Part shown: in pieces, positions 15,101 to 30,100 of the stretch
Position numbering within the stretch: position 1 is the first letter of the stretch
Layout: each line of letters starts with the position of its first letter
Assembly (NCBI RefSeq): GCF_000224145.3
Contig: NC_020172.2
Span: 377,001-441,000 of the forward strand
Direction: 5' to 3'
Length of the DNA: 64,000 nucleotides
Origin: Ciona intestinalis
Taxonomy: Eukaryota > Chordata > Ascidiacea > Phlebobranchia > Cionidae
Notes under the pieces: model-generated
Database searches by the model: none
The model's input: only the letters and a program-made list of their open reading frames with translations
What the model was told of the DNA's origin: nothing
Program-made: the position numbers and the translations under genes

Positions 15101-18100
15101 TTTTGCGTCATACATGCGTTAAAACGTGATGTAAACGGTTACAGTAATTAGTGGTGCAAATATAATCAATCTACGAACGCTGTCTCGTGCGGAAACTGAC
15201 CTTCAAATATGTTACGTCGGTGCCCGGGCAACACGGGTCATGTGTAAGGAGAGATTCGGCCTCAGCTGAATACAATGACTTGCCTTGTTCGCCTAAACCG
15301 CGTTACGGACAACAGATACTTTCAATGCGCTACGGTTTGAGGCAACGCCTTGGGTGCAGAAATTGCGGCTTGTATACAATACGACTGGAGGGTGAGTTTA
15401 CGGTTGCAACGTAAAACGTCGGCGGGAACACATAGACCTTGATGTGGTGCTGAGGTATAAATAGGCCGTGTACTAACAAGGTTTGGGTACGGCTACAAGA
15501 AATCGAAGAGTTATTAACGGCTGGGTTGCGGGTTTGAATACTGGTAACGCAATTTGCTATTCGCCATCTACTGTTTAAAATCATGACAAAATAATGGCTT
15601 TACTGCGAAGCGTGGACATTTGCACGAAGCTTTTAAAGCAACGATTAACATTGCTGTGGTGTAAAAAGTTGCAATTGAAAATAGTCGTAAAACTTGTCGC
15701 TGGAGATAAAAATTACATTCTGCGCCACCCATAAGAATGTAAACCATAGTTATACTGTGGCATGGCGAGTATTTTCACCGCAATGGCTTATATAATGAGA
15801 CTCTGTTGCTTCTGGAACATAACTCTGGCATTGATAACGGTGCTTGGAATCGGTATCAGCAGCAAACTTGCGGTGAGACGATGTTGCATGAAAACGAGAC
15901 AGCCGCCCGCGGCTAATGAATCATGATATGCGAATGCTTGGTGCTTTAAACGAGGCGGAAGTTGGCTTTGCTTATCACACAAAACAAAACACAGAACTCT
16001 GCTTACAAAAAAAACACCAATAAACAAAGTCCTGGCACGAGCTTGCAGTTTGAAAGCGTTTCCATAGACTGTATATGCGTCAACATCAGTCTGCTGTATT
16101 TAAGGCATCGTAGCGCCCATGCACAAAATTCACCAACCTTTTTTCTTTTTTAATCAAACCGTATATACGTTCACACCCGCCTGTGGGAGCAGGTGATTTT
16201 TGCAACTTCAACGCTTAAAACAGCTCTTATTCCGTTAACGGGTCCTAAGGATAAGGTCAAGCAGCTCCACACAGCTACGGAATGACCTCGTTAACGCAGA
16301 TTTATCTTAATTCAAGTCTAAGTTGCCATAACAAGGTTTTGCTTGAGAACGATACCGGATCCTAAGTTTTGAGCAAAGTTTATGGGTGGGATACTCAATA
16401 CTCATACATACAGACGTAAAATCCAATACTTTCCGCCAGGCTTAAACAAATTACGAAGTATTTCTATAACCCACTGACGTACAATTTTTGTAATTTACAC
16501 TTCAGTAATGACGTAAGAGCTCTCTTTTGGTAATACGATGTACATTTGTTTGACAGAAACTTCGTTAAACGACAAATTATGGTTTCTCGCTTTAAAACCA
16601 CAAGTTTTGAAAGCGAAAATGCCGTTTATCAACGAGAGTTTTTAAAAAACATGATGTAATATATAAATATGTTATTTACAAATGAGTTGCGCAAGATTGT
16701 ATACCACATATTTGGGTAATATCTTGTATAAACAAAAGCAAAGTTACATATCAAACTTTCAACAAAATCACTCGTATGGTCCTAATTTTTTTAACCCGAT
16801 GCAAAAAAATTTTTTTTTTTGATGAAGTCTAACCATCGTTGACTTATTTCAGACTCCAAGACCAGATTCCAGCCCTACAGACCTCAATCGGCCACCAAAA
16901 GAAACGAAAGTAAGTGTTTTTAACTTAGTTACGTATAACGTGCAGTGCTGTCAATACAGCGCAATGTAAAATACATAAATACCAAGCCAAAAACGCGTGT
17001 TAATGGTCTGGAGAAAAGTGAACTAACCATAATTTTTTATAGTCGACGCATTTTGCAACATATAACGAAGACAAAGACAGCAGTGCGAAAGCTACAAGGG
17101 ACCTGCAACGAACTGGGAAAAAATATTACCACCACGAGCGTCCGTTTGCAGCGGTTTATCGGAGAGTTTCACAAGTAAGTGGGGAGGGGTGGGGTATATG
17201 TAGCAATTTTGGTTGCGAAATGTTAAACTGTCGGCTGGGTATAGCCTTCGGTTGGCTAAAGCAACCGTGTTTACTGTCTGTCTTATAAGGGTATCCCTGG
17301 CTGTCCAGACATACAACAATGGGAAATCGACTGTCGCACCCGCCATGCACGGAATTTAATCTGCGGATTTGCGATTGGATCTGGTGGCAAAACGTACCCC
17401 GCGTAGTTGTAACACGATAGGAACTGTCGCAGACGACATGAGACTGTACAAGATACAATGTATCGCATTTAAGAGGGGTGGCATGAGTGACGTGGAAATA
17501 TATTTGTTTTCGTACCAACATTATTAGTTATTTGCTTTTATTTTAAACTTTATTAGGGTATTTGCTTTTATTTTAAACTTGAAAGCTTCCGTAAATGGAA
17601 AACTGCTATAGGAAAATCCACACCTAAATAGGAAATTACGATACTGGTATGGTGCCTTATACCCCCTTTGACCGGATTTGGGCCCAATACCCATTGTCAA
17701 ATACACTGGGAAAATAAGCGTAATATACCTTACACGGATCGATTCAAACGCGATTCGTGGTGTGGGCAATTAAAGTATGAGGTCGTTTGTTGAACCTGGG
17801 AAACGGACGAGGCCTGTCGGCATAGGAAGAGGTTACAACACGGGCGGTCGGAAAACTGCGAACGAAACAATGTTATTATTATTCCAAATGGTTGTACTTG
17901 TTTAAGCTAGCCGTATATCACTGCCGGGTCGGCGGTCTGTATTCTCGGTTCTCGGAGACCGCAGGTATTTCAATATATCAAACGTGTTATGGAACGAAGG
18001 CGCAGTGCCGCAACTCGCTGGGCAAGCACGCGAGATATGTGATATTATTGAAGGCTGCGGCAGAAAGGGTAATAAAACAACACAATACGCGAACTGAGAA

Positions 18101-21100
18101 ATGCTATAACGCCTACAACGTATGCACACATTCTTAAAGTGGTGGACCATTGGTAAAACGAGAGTTATTTCAGTAACTCAACCAAAACGGTAAGAGGGTT
18201 TTGCTGAAAAACATAAACAGTACATGATCATAAGAAAACCTGCACTTTGCACAAATGCCTTTTTTTTAAAACAGTCATACGGATTCATCACAAACAGATT
18301 AAAGCGGATACATACGAAATGTTTAACTAAATGTATAGCTTTTATAGCTCACTTTGCGAATTTTGTTTCTGAATTTGTATTTCTATTTCTGCAACGAATT
18401 TTGTATCCCATAGTCACCAGGCTGCTGCGAGAGAACGTATGGAACAGATAGAGGATCACCAGACCACGCAAGATCAACGACATTTTCAATTATATGAGAA
18501 AGCGATAAATAATTCGGCCGATATATCTCAACTACAGGTTTGTAGAGATGCATTTAAAAAAATAACAACGCGAAAAAATTTAGGTTGCCAAAAAGATCCC
18601 AGTTTGCCAAAGAAATAATGTGCACGTCGTATAATTAGCACAATTTAAATTGAACTATCCCTTTAAAAGCAAAAACGGACAAACAAAAATAACAAATAAA
18701 ACGGTTTTTGGTCACCTATCTTAGGCCTTAAGCTAAGACACCTTTTAAAGCCAATAAAAAATTTTCAAATTTAATGCATTACTTAACAAAAATATATGTT
18801 TCGGTAGGCTGAGTTAGATGATGTAAGTCAGCGGATTGACGAGATATCTGAAGACAAAGAAAGGCAGAGCGGGAATGGCAAGGTAAGTAAACCAATGCAA
18901 TTTACCATGGTGTGAGTTCAACGTTTACTTTACTGGAGATGATACTGACGGATTGCCGGGATACGGTGGTTTACAAAATCGCGCTGAAAATGGTGCAAGG
19001 AATTGAAGCTTTTAAGTCGCGTGTCAGAACGTAACGCTACTGAACTTATAAGGCGACGACCGTGAGAACTTAGGTCATAGTTCGCCAAGCCTTGGAATAA
19101 CTAGGATTGTTTTAAATGACCCAAACATAACTGACATTTATGATGTATCCAACTATGGTGGTAAAGGTAGGAATGGTGAGAACAGATAACAGACTTGTGT
19201 TTTTGAAATATGAACTGACTCTGCAATACAAGTAAAATGCAGCTAATTTTAGGGGTTACGACTATAGGGTGTTGTTTTAGGTCTGTGGTTATATAAGAGC
19301 ATAGCCAGGCACTGCGGTAAAAAGCCCGCAGGTTGGCTTTTCTCGCCACTTCCTAACCTGTGTCTTATTTGTGGCCAACTGGGTGTAAATGTCTCTACAT
19401 TGAGGAGACCATAGAACCCTTGAATGTCAGCCATGCGAGAGACGATAACATTTGCTTTACGCAGAGCCAGGACGACATCACACTAAGAGAAGAGATAGCC
19501 GATGTTCGGAATGAGATGGCCCAACAACATAACACATTCAACGAATTTCGGGTGAGTCGGGAAGTTTGTTTCACGCTTAGTCGGCCGAGCGATTTGTAGC
19601 CTTCAACGAACAAGAGCGCTATTTTAATTACCCTTAGGTTCATCGCGGGCCAGAACGTCGTATTATGTCAGCTTTTTGGTTTCCTAAACTCGTGGAAGCT
19701 GTTTCAGTTTGTCTTACGTAGTTTTTACCGGAAAAGTGACTCGTTTGGTCCAACCTAAAACTACTTTCGAAACAGAGAGTAACCTTGTTTATGAAAAAAA
19801 CATACCAAGCATGACGATAGACGCGACAGCAACATATAGTTCGTGTAGAACACTGCCTTAATATCAAACTAAAAGGTTTTTATCATAGGAACAAGTCAAC
19901 ACCGAAGTCGAAAGTTTAACAGCGGAAAGACAAGCTACGTCACAGAAAATCAGCGCCAGCTCTCAACTACTGAGGCAAGGATTTAGTGAGCAGCTTACAC
20001 TGGTCACTGCGTCGGTCAACGATAATCGTGGAACGCTGGAAATGTAAGTTATGACGCGGTGGATATTGAGATGCGCTTGACAAGAAAAATTTATGGAATT
20101 TTATAACTTCATATTACAGTTAATTAAAATTGAAATATTAGGGGTTTTAAATGGTGGGCAAATGTGAGACAGTTTTAATCTGGACCTATGTTTGCATACG
20201 TGATATAGGGTGGACATGTGGAATGCAGCCATTGAATTGCGTTCCTGTACATATTGCCAGAATGTGTCATAACATATACGAACACACGGGTGGTATGTGG
20301 ACGCCAAATAGATTACATACTTGAATGTGTCATGGACTTATTTACAGAACAAGGCTATATATTGCGTAAGAACGTGTGTTACCGGCGATAGTTCCCTACG
20401 AATTACAAAGCAAATATAAGTGTTTGTTTAACTTGACATAGAATAAAGCGATAAATAAGCATTGTAGTGTGTACATATATGTAATGATAAGAAATTATAT
20501 AGCAATTCCTAATTTCTTGGAAAATTCTCCAAGATTTCATATGTACCGCGATTAGGTTAAGATGTTAAGTTGTTTTTTAGACACGCTGAAAAGCTTCGGG
20601 AATTAAAGGAAAAGGAGGCAAGGTTAAGAGCAGACCTCGACTCTGCGACAGAAGAAAGGAGAAGATTGGAAGAAAGGATCGGGGAAAATGAAGCAGCGAC
20701 GCGGGGACTCCAGCAGCGAAATGCGGCCAACTTGTCGAGGAAGGTCGAAGAACAGGTGATGATGCATTGAGTGGTTATAATCGGCGAAAGGTGGTTAGTT
20801 GCACACCTGGGTTAAGTTTAAGAAATCTGGCCGAAGCGGAGGTGGTTAAAGTTGATGTAAGAGCTAGGTAAGTATATTGGGTGTACTGATTGATATAGGG
20901 AGCGGCCGATAGGGGTGGGAAAGTAGGGCAACACGTGAAAATAGATTGAAGGGGTTTACATGGTGAGAGCTGAATAGGGTTAGGGCAGGGAAGGTAACAT
21001 ATATGGCCACATTGACCATATTTGGGTGATGCGCGAAGTATGATAGGATAGTTTGATTTATTTCGGCAAATGTGGAGGCAATGTGTTTCTGCTTATACAT

Positions 21101-24100
21101 GGTTACCGCGCATAGGACAAGTCTGAGTTGGGTAAATATGGTACGGCCGTCGATCATGAATTGATCAAACACATAATGCTTGTTTTTGTTGGGACTGTAT
21201 CAGAGAATCGGCGCCAAGGTTCTATATCAAAGAGCAGTTTTGCTTTTTGCACTGGTGATTAATGAAGAGGGGTTTAGAACTTTTGGCGGTGCCAGCTGCA
21301 TTGGTGAAGTGCAAACGTAGCGTGTACACCATGCACGTGCATGAATGATCCATCAGTCGCAGTTATATTACGTGGGTGGGCCGCTTGGAAATAACACGAA
21401 GTGGGAAAGCGGGGACGAGGCGACGTATTTTGACAAATTGGTTGCCGGGATGTTTGTAATTCGAGCGCCGCTGCAGGAGAGACGAAAATAAGTGGCAATT
21501 GGTTCGGATTGAGCCTGCCTGTTTACTCCGCGCTTGGTTTCCTTTAGCGCATTATGCCTTAACCGCTGTACCTCTACAGACACGTTCCCTGGTGTCCAGG
21601 CATGTGGGAACTTTGACCGCAGCTATCAATGGACTTAATACGAGCGTACGGTACAACCAGTACCATCAGGAGTCATGCGCTACGAGGATAGAAGCCGTGG
21701 AAGAGGTGAGTGGCCGTTTGTTTCATGTTTAATTAGATTATGGCCAGTTTCGCACTGTTAGGGTCATTGAACGCCGCCTTTAGGAAGGTCGTGCCATTAA
21801 CAGCGGGTGTGCCATGGATGCGAGCCCGTTTAAAACACAACCACGTTAGTTCCCACGGACTTATTTTATCTATCAATCACACGAGATGCGAAACAGCCAT
21901 GATGCGTTTGGGAAGAGAACAATTGACGTACTGTGTCTGGTGGCTCGGGGCAAGCGAGTACGAATGTTGTCCAAGCATTAGTTCAGCGATTCGTAAACCC
22001 TCCCGTTTCTAATCATCATACAAGCGTTACAAAGCGCCCTGCGTGCGAGAAGTAGGGGGGCGATGACAGAAAGCTGAAATACGACACTGAGAATTCGTGG
22101 GGTTATTAAACAAACGACACATTTTGCTGGGACAGGTTTAGCCGCAATAAGGCATTGCTTCATTTGCCGTAATTGCTTCACTAAGTGATTTCAGTTTGTT
22201 TTTCTCCTCGTAAAACATTGCGGTTTGGGCGAGTTAAACAGAAGATGTTACACGATATGCTGGTGGTTAGATACTCGTTTTGTTAGCGGACAGATCACAC
22301 GAATGAATTGTTAAGATAATGCGTTGGAGGTGCTCCATATTTTACCTTCATCTAATCCACCATCGAAATGTGAATTACTGGGGTCATTTGTGTTTGTTTT
22401 TTTTTTTTCGTAAAAAGGATGACAGAAGTAACTAAACTTATACAACGTGGATGTACTATCATGTGCGTGTGTCTTACCGAGTAGCATGTTTACTATGGGG
22501 CATGGGAAAGTGGGCAGCCCGATGACCCTGAAAATGCGATACCTTTTACCCGAAACGAACAAACAAACTGTAAGTCTAATGCGGCTAAAATTTCGTTGTG
22601 AACTTTACAGGACCTGCTAGCGTTGACGGAACGCCTGGATACCTACGTTACTGGGACATTGGCACCCAGGATAAAGCATCGTGGTGCAACCATTCAAAGA
22701 AATATTCAGATTCGTTATAACGTGAGCTCGACCCATGGACCACACCATTTGCCGGTGAGAAAAAGGAAATTCTATATCAAAATGAGGTTAAAAGCTAAAG
22801 AAACACTTAAGCTGTTTGCACCGATTAAAGGATTAAACTGTTCGTCCCGTTTTAATTAAGGAGCAATTATTTCCATTTAAATTTCCTTTTTCGCGAAAAT
22901 TAAGACCGATGGTTGTACTATATGTTACAAGCATGGATACTATAATGAAAAGTTGTGTAAATTTGATTCACATTTAGAATGAATTACGGCAGCTGTTGAT
23001 GGGACGACCTAGCCTTCGTACACAAGTTGAAATACAAAGGACGGGGCCGACAGCATTGGTATGTTAGTTTGCTATTACATGATAGTTTGCTTTCACGGGA
23101 AGTCATTATCTATTAATCATAAACCCACGAACCAAACAAGTGGCGATCATGGCCTAACTGCCCGTCGCTTCGTGATCGGATTTGATCTAATACAATTTAC
23201 AAAGAATGAAGTTTCTCGGCGGTTTAATCGCTATCTTAAGATCAGAGAAAAGGTTAGCTGGAAAAGTTAACCAGTGTTGAAATTGACGTCATGTTAACGG
23301 CTCATTACGAAGTATGAGCGCATAGGTTAACCGAGTGGACAAATAGAATGTGTCGAGGTCACGGTTACTAAAGCCGCTGACGGAGATTTAACAACAAAAA
23401 CAGAATAAAAATAAGAAGATATTATTGCGTAGGTTAGCTCGAAGCAGTTCAGGCTACGTAACCTGTGTTATGACAACGCTTTGACGCGGCCTGTAAACAA
23501 AACAGTAAACTCGCAGCAAATTTTGCTGCTTTGACCTCGCGTGCTTTCTTCAAGGCTGTTACGTTACCAGTTATCCGCTTGTGGCGGAGGAGGCCGTTTA
23601 AAGTAATTCGCTGAAGTGTAAAACGAGATTTAATGCGCTTGTTTTTTGAAGGTTGTACAAACTGGTATGGAGGAACGACTGGAGCGTCTATCCAGGACGA
23701 TGCGTCATTACAACAAAAAGCTCATGAACGTGACGTCACTGGTGCAGACAATGACTGGTGACGTCAGAACGTTGGCAATGAGAACTGCGCACTACTTTAA
23801 CGTGATAAATGTGCAAGGAAGCGTGATAAGAAAGCAAAACGAAACTCTGGCGTGGCTCGTCGCCAAGGTGGGTTTATTGTTGTTACGAATCGCCTCAGAT
23901 AAGCTCGTTGACCTATCCGACAAAGTTGCCATTCTCATGACAACATATGGGCAAACATAGCCATTGTATAAGAAGAGATTGCAACACAGCTATAATGCCA
24001 GTTGTAAAATACTTGCTGTTTTTTCTCTGGTCCAAATTATAACGGGTTGTATTTTCACAGCAACGCATGCAAGAAATTGATATCCGAGGCATGACGGGTG

Positions 24101-27100
24101 ATCTAGCGTCCGAGCAAGATACAGTTATGAAGTTAATAACGATAGTCACGAATCTGGCAGGCCAACTACGGCGCCCCATACCACAGAGTAGAGGTAGTGA
24201 AGCTTCTATGTTATATGAGTGCCTGTGGTGTGCCTTGAACGACCTGACCGCATCGGTGTGCGCAATTCAATTGCGGTTGGTGTACTTAAAATAAGACGTA
24301 CGCGTCATAGAAGAGCATGGGAGGAGTTTGGACCGAGTTAGTCGGCAGGCGCCTGTAGTGACAGAAACAATTCGATCGAGTCGAATCAATGACGGCAGAA
24401 GCACGAGACGGTAGTTCTGCATTGACCATTTTAGGCGACCGTTCGCGACCTAAATACGATGCCAATCTTGTGTACTTGACTTTTATTGTGTATTTGCCAG
24501 ACTGCCACGATCTTTGGATGTCTGGCCACCGGAAGAGCGGAGTCTACACGATCGTACGGGACATGACGACGAAACCTATATACTGCAATATGACCGAAAC
24601 AGCTGGCTGGACCGTTTTACAGCGAAGAGGAGACGGCACTCAAGACTTTGACCGAGGTAGAGAATAAGCAAGCGAACTAAATTTAGACTTGAAAAACACA
24701 AGCGATTGCTTCTTATTTGCAATCGTTCACAGTTTCGATGTTACTGCTTGGCACAAACAGTTCAAAAGCCAACTCAATCCAATCAGACACACATTGTTAA
24801 CTTAATAATTCGCACAGGTCGACTAAGTGTCGTCAATCCATGTTAATGTGTATAGAACTTCGGGGTAAAATCGACACCGTTAACAGTTAGCACATAGTAT
24901 CAATATTTTCTAATGGTGTTTTAACAATAACCACGCACTTTTAGAAGCGTGACGACACAGTTATAAAATTCTTTAAGCATAAATAATATATTGAAATCCT
25001 GCGTAATCTTACCCCACCCTACTATACATTATTTAACGAGAAATGGTAAAAATGACAAGCGAAAACGAGAGCGACAATTTAAATCCTTCGGGTTAGGTAG
25101 GAATTTGAGGGTTAAGTACACCGTATACTGGTTTCATTGGCAAATACACACGAACGCAAGTCTAGAGATAACGGTTAAACCTGGTATCGATCATTACAGC
25201 TTATCTTGACTTATCCAAAGCCCTGTTTTTCAGAGTGGCCACAATACAAGGAAGGTTTTGGAAGCATATATGGGGAGCATTGGTTGGGACTTGATATAAT
25301 AAGGTACTTGTCGCTTAGCTTTTAATGACTACAATGAGCTTAGTTGCAAATACCGATATTCCTTAATTCCTAAGCATTCACTTTTTTGTAGTAGAAACGT
25401 CTTTAAAATAACATTTAACGATTAATATTCTCGAATTTCAATGATAATGTAACACAATCACCCAAAGCTTTAACAAACATTTAGACCTATATTTTTTTAG
25501 ACTAAAACATATTTGGACTTATAATTTAGACGTCTCTTAGCCTAAGACTACTTTATTTAAAACTACATTTGTTTGGATTTCTGGAATATGATGTGGACGC
25601 CTATTTACGTATCCCTAGAAATTTACAGTATCACAATTCAATATATTTAGGTGGATGACACACGGTCGTTCATACACGCTTATGATACAGACGGAGGATT
25701 GGATGGGAAACGTCAAGTATGCCATGTACGACCAGTTCGCCGTATTCGGACAAAACTATGTGTTATCGGTAAGCATGTTTTGAGCAGGAGGGCAAGCTGA
25801 GAGGAGGCCAAGCAAAAATAGAGTGAACATAATTGGGGACTGCGCCTTGCCGTGGTTATTATAAGACTGTTGCGAGTCGGCAGCTTTTACCACAAGTCTG
25901 TTCTCCTAGTTTGTATATGTCTGATAGGGTATATTTACACCGTAGACGAACTAGCACAATGGATTTTTGTAGATCGTCTGACACTGGAAATTCCCACGAG
26001 ATTAATTGATGTAAGTTTTTGTTCAGATCGCAGGTTACAGCGGAGGGGCGGGAGATTCAATGACGAAATGCAACGACCGACCGTTTCAAGTGCGAGAAGA
26101 CAGCCGTGAAATGACGATAACGACTGAGTCGGCGTGTACGAATACTAGGAGGGGAGGTACGGTATACTATATATATTGTGTGTTATTCAATATTGGTTAG
26201 ATAATATGGTAACACTCGCTTATGAGCTGGGTATAAGGCAAAAGTTGGCCTAGTACCCCAGGTACCGGTGTGCGTTACTAGTTGCCAATCAAAGACAATG
26301 GTATCGTTGTTAAAGGTTGGTGGTTTCCCGAAGACTGCGGACAAGCAAACCCGAACGGTCCGTACCGGATCAAACCAGATATATCGGAAGGGGGAGCAGA
26401 GGAAGGGAATGGGATAAACGATCCTACGCTCATGTTCTTCTGGATGTCGTGGCAAAAAGAAGCGAATCCGATCAAATCGATTTCGATGCAAATGGTGCCG
26501 AGGGAGGCGCTGGTAGAAAATGTTTTCTCCACGCTCCCGGAGAGCGAGAATCGATTAGAGGAAGAAGAGGAAGAAGAAGAAGAAAGAGTAGCTGGAGGGT
26601 GGTCGGAAGGAGGCACGACACTAAATAGCATCGACGGTAGTGACGTCGACCAATATCCCGAGTATGAGGCGCAAGCGGGGCACGAGACGCACCGAGTCAC
26701 AGTGCAGTCCGTAAATCCATGAGCCGAGACGCGGGGAAACTGGTTTCCTTCGCCGATCGCCCGGAAAGCGTTGCTGGTCAAGGTGAAGCATGGTGACTGC
26801 CTCAGCCCTACGTTAATCACCGACGTTGCGTTCAAAACGACCATGTCGACTTAAAATACTGCCATACGATGACCATGTTGCGTCATTCCTCAAAGCCATG
26901 CGTCGTACACACGACAGAACAAGCCAAGCCTAATTTAATTAGTGCAAGGTGCTCAGTTAAACTCGCCACACCTCAGCTTCGGCGTTTGTAAAGGACACTC
27001 ACGCGGCCAAGTTGTAATATTAATTCACACTTTTTATTTTATTTGCCTTTTCCTACCTTGTCTGTGCGCGCGCGAACTCCACGTATTCTACGCAATTTAT

Positions 27101-30100
27101 ATTTCAGAACGTATTTCGACGACGAAATATAATATAAAAAAACATCTGCCTCGTACTTTTGTTCAATTGCTACAAACCGGAAAAGCTTATAGACATTACA
27201 CAGGTTAAAATCGAGTAAAACAACAACCCAAGGCCAAAACGGCACGGACACAGCATTCCGTGAATGACTGTGGTTACTGGATACCTTAGACTTTGTTTTG
27301 TACAGGAGTGTTCACGTTTAATATATTGGCACTTAATGATAAACAGCCATAAGTATAAGTAGAAGTATATACCCTCACCGTGATAGGATCGCCAGGAGTT
27401 TAACAACTAGTGTCGGCATTTTCCCAAGACTACAATCATACGATTTAAAAACTTTAGTTTTATCAGCATAGACTTACTACAAGCAACCCCTCTGTTCACT
27501 TTAAACCCATGATGAGTAATAGTGACACGTTGATCACCTTTACAACGAACAAAGCTTCTTTCAATGCGCTGTAATTACGGCTATGCATTTTTTGGCTATG
27601 ACGCAATTGCAACATGATGATCGCATACGAACTTTTTTAGCATTCTAACGTAAGCAAACAGATTTTATCAGATTTCTTACCAGAGTCCATGATCATGCAA
27701 ACGAATTGTTGAGTAACATTGTATCTGGCGTCTCCGAAATAATGTTAGCATTACTTTACCAGCAAAAACTGGTTCGAATAACTGCTATACAATTTTTGCC
27801 TGTTTTTATCGTATAGATAGACTACGAAACTAATTTGGTTTATCTCAACGTCGGTGGGTATTGTTTCATAACAACCGCCACACAAATCACGTTTCACGCA
27901 ACAGCACGACTTTTGTGAAAGAGGAAACCAGGAATTACCGCTGCATGGCTTATCTAAGTAATCACATTCGTTCTCCTAACTCATTCCAACAGGCAGGAAC
28001 AATTTATACATTGTGCGAAAAGCGGACGCTTAACGGGCCTGCATAATACACTACATCCATGCACAGTTGTACTCTAGCGCCGTCTGACGGCCAAGGAAAC
28101 AAACTGTTACTTCTACTGCCTCGTCATAGAAAAACCCATAGTAACACGCAATGCCTATTTTAGCATTATAAAAACAAAGACAACCACGTTTTTGCTACAC
28201 TGTAACAAACCTAAGCTCTCTAATACCACCTAGAGGTTGCAAAATGCATATTTCTAACAACATTATACTGTAGCAGTCGCTTGTGTGAAATTTTCCCTAC
28301 GCTTGTTACCAATTTGCATCATAAACAAAACATTAAACTGACATAAACAAGTTTTTTGTGGTTTAACTTAAACTCTTAAAGGTAAGTACTCACCTCTGAA
28401 ACAAATCTTAAGTCAGTTCTCACTTTTCCCATGTTGTTTATAAAGCTCTAAACCAATAAAAAATAACAGTTTATTTTACAATATCCCTTACAACTTCTGG
28501 TCATTTAATCGGTAAAAAAATCATAAAAAACCTATACAATATAAAAATGTTCACAATATTTAAAAACACATTCTAAGCATCATATATTGTAGTTCAACAA
28601 ATTAAGTAAAAATGTTAGGGTACATTATGAGTAGATTATAAAGTAGATTATAAAACCACATAAACTAAATGTTTAAGTATATAAACATTTTTCAATAAAA
28701 CATGAATTTTTACATTTTTATCATCGATACGAGACTGAAATAACCTCTTAGTTGACTGGAATAGCTGTGGAGTGAATTCCTGGTACCTCATATGCATAAG
28801 CGAGCAGAAATGAACAGCACATGGTACGTCACTCATTTTCAGTTTGGCGTCCAACAAAGTAGAGACCTGGTTAAAAAAGAGAATAGGGAACTTTGAAAGT
28901 GGTTCTTGGACAAGAGTACAAGACACTTTACAGCAATTGCTTCAACCTAGTGGTCCTTTACAGTTAGTTATGGGTTGCCTAAATTGTGAGCCATACATTA
29001 AAAAATAAAATAATCCAGAAATATAATAAACAACAACGTTAGTTATTCGGTAACTCATATGTGTGCACAAGCTGTGTAAAACACTTGTGTTATAAGGACC
29101 GCAGTTGCCCCAACACGCCATGTTAAATGAATAATTTTTTTTTATTTATAAAATTGTTGCATGTACTTTCAACTATACAAATTGTATGGCCTATAGAGTT
29201 TATATTTGCTTTCAATATCAGTAGCAAGAGACAAATACGGAACAAAACTTACTATCTCTTGTATATATCGAGTCAAGTTCAATGAATTAAATTCATTTTC
29301 GAGTGAAGCACGTTGCTGCTCTGTTAGCTTGCCCTGAATAAAATGCAATATTATAAATTTAAATACATTTAAAAGTAACAATTCATAACAAAGTTTAAAC
29401 AATTCTTTGTAAAAATGGTTGGCAGTTTTGTTCACAATCAAAAGGTTATACAATAAATATTATATAGCTTACTACTTTTTATTTCAAAAAATTATGACGA
29501 TTCTTCCTAACAAGTACAAGATGTTTGTTTTGTGCGCGCATTTAAACTAACATGCAAAATATGTACATTTCAAGGTACATTAAAAAATTATGAACACATT
29601 TAGTTCATTGTTAATTTAATTGCCATACGTAGGACGAACCTAGGATAGCATAACTCAAAGTAATTAAAAATATGTAAACAAAATTGTAAATCGTGCACCT
29701 GCTATAGTCTTCAGTCCGAACTTTATGACTTATATAAACCCTACTTAACTTACAAGTTTCTTCACGAAAGCAGTGTTCTTCTTCAAGCTGGAGTCAAGTT
29801 TCCTAAAGAAATCTTCATCCGGTCTGTTATTTACTGCATTTTGATTGGAAGCTCTGACGGTCGCCTTCTTCTGACCTCTTTCTTTTGCTTCAGCCAAGAG
29901 CCTGGTAGCTTGTTCCTGAAAAAAGGCATAAATTTGTACAAAAAAATGTAATAAAACATTAAAAAAATTTTTTTTTAAAAAAACATGCTTCCAAGATTGT
30001 AAAAATGCCCTGCTAACTCTGAATTGAGGTACAGGTCGTTTATAACCAATAACCCTGCATTAAACCTTGACTGGAGCAAAAATCAGCGCGAAATTAATTA

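Noticed and set aside
21740..22012. 90-codon plus-strand frame between two coiled-coil exons of the nested gene
   Set aside because: No convincing donor, and the neighbouring exons are both phase 0 and join without it. It could still be an alternative exon.
26278..26844. 188-codon open frame on the minus strand
   Set aside because: It is antisense to the last exon of the fibrinogen-domain gene. Its serine run is the shadow of the poly-Glu tract.
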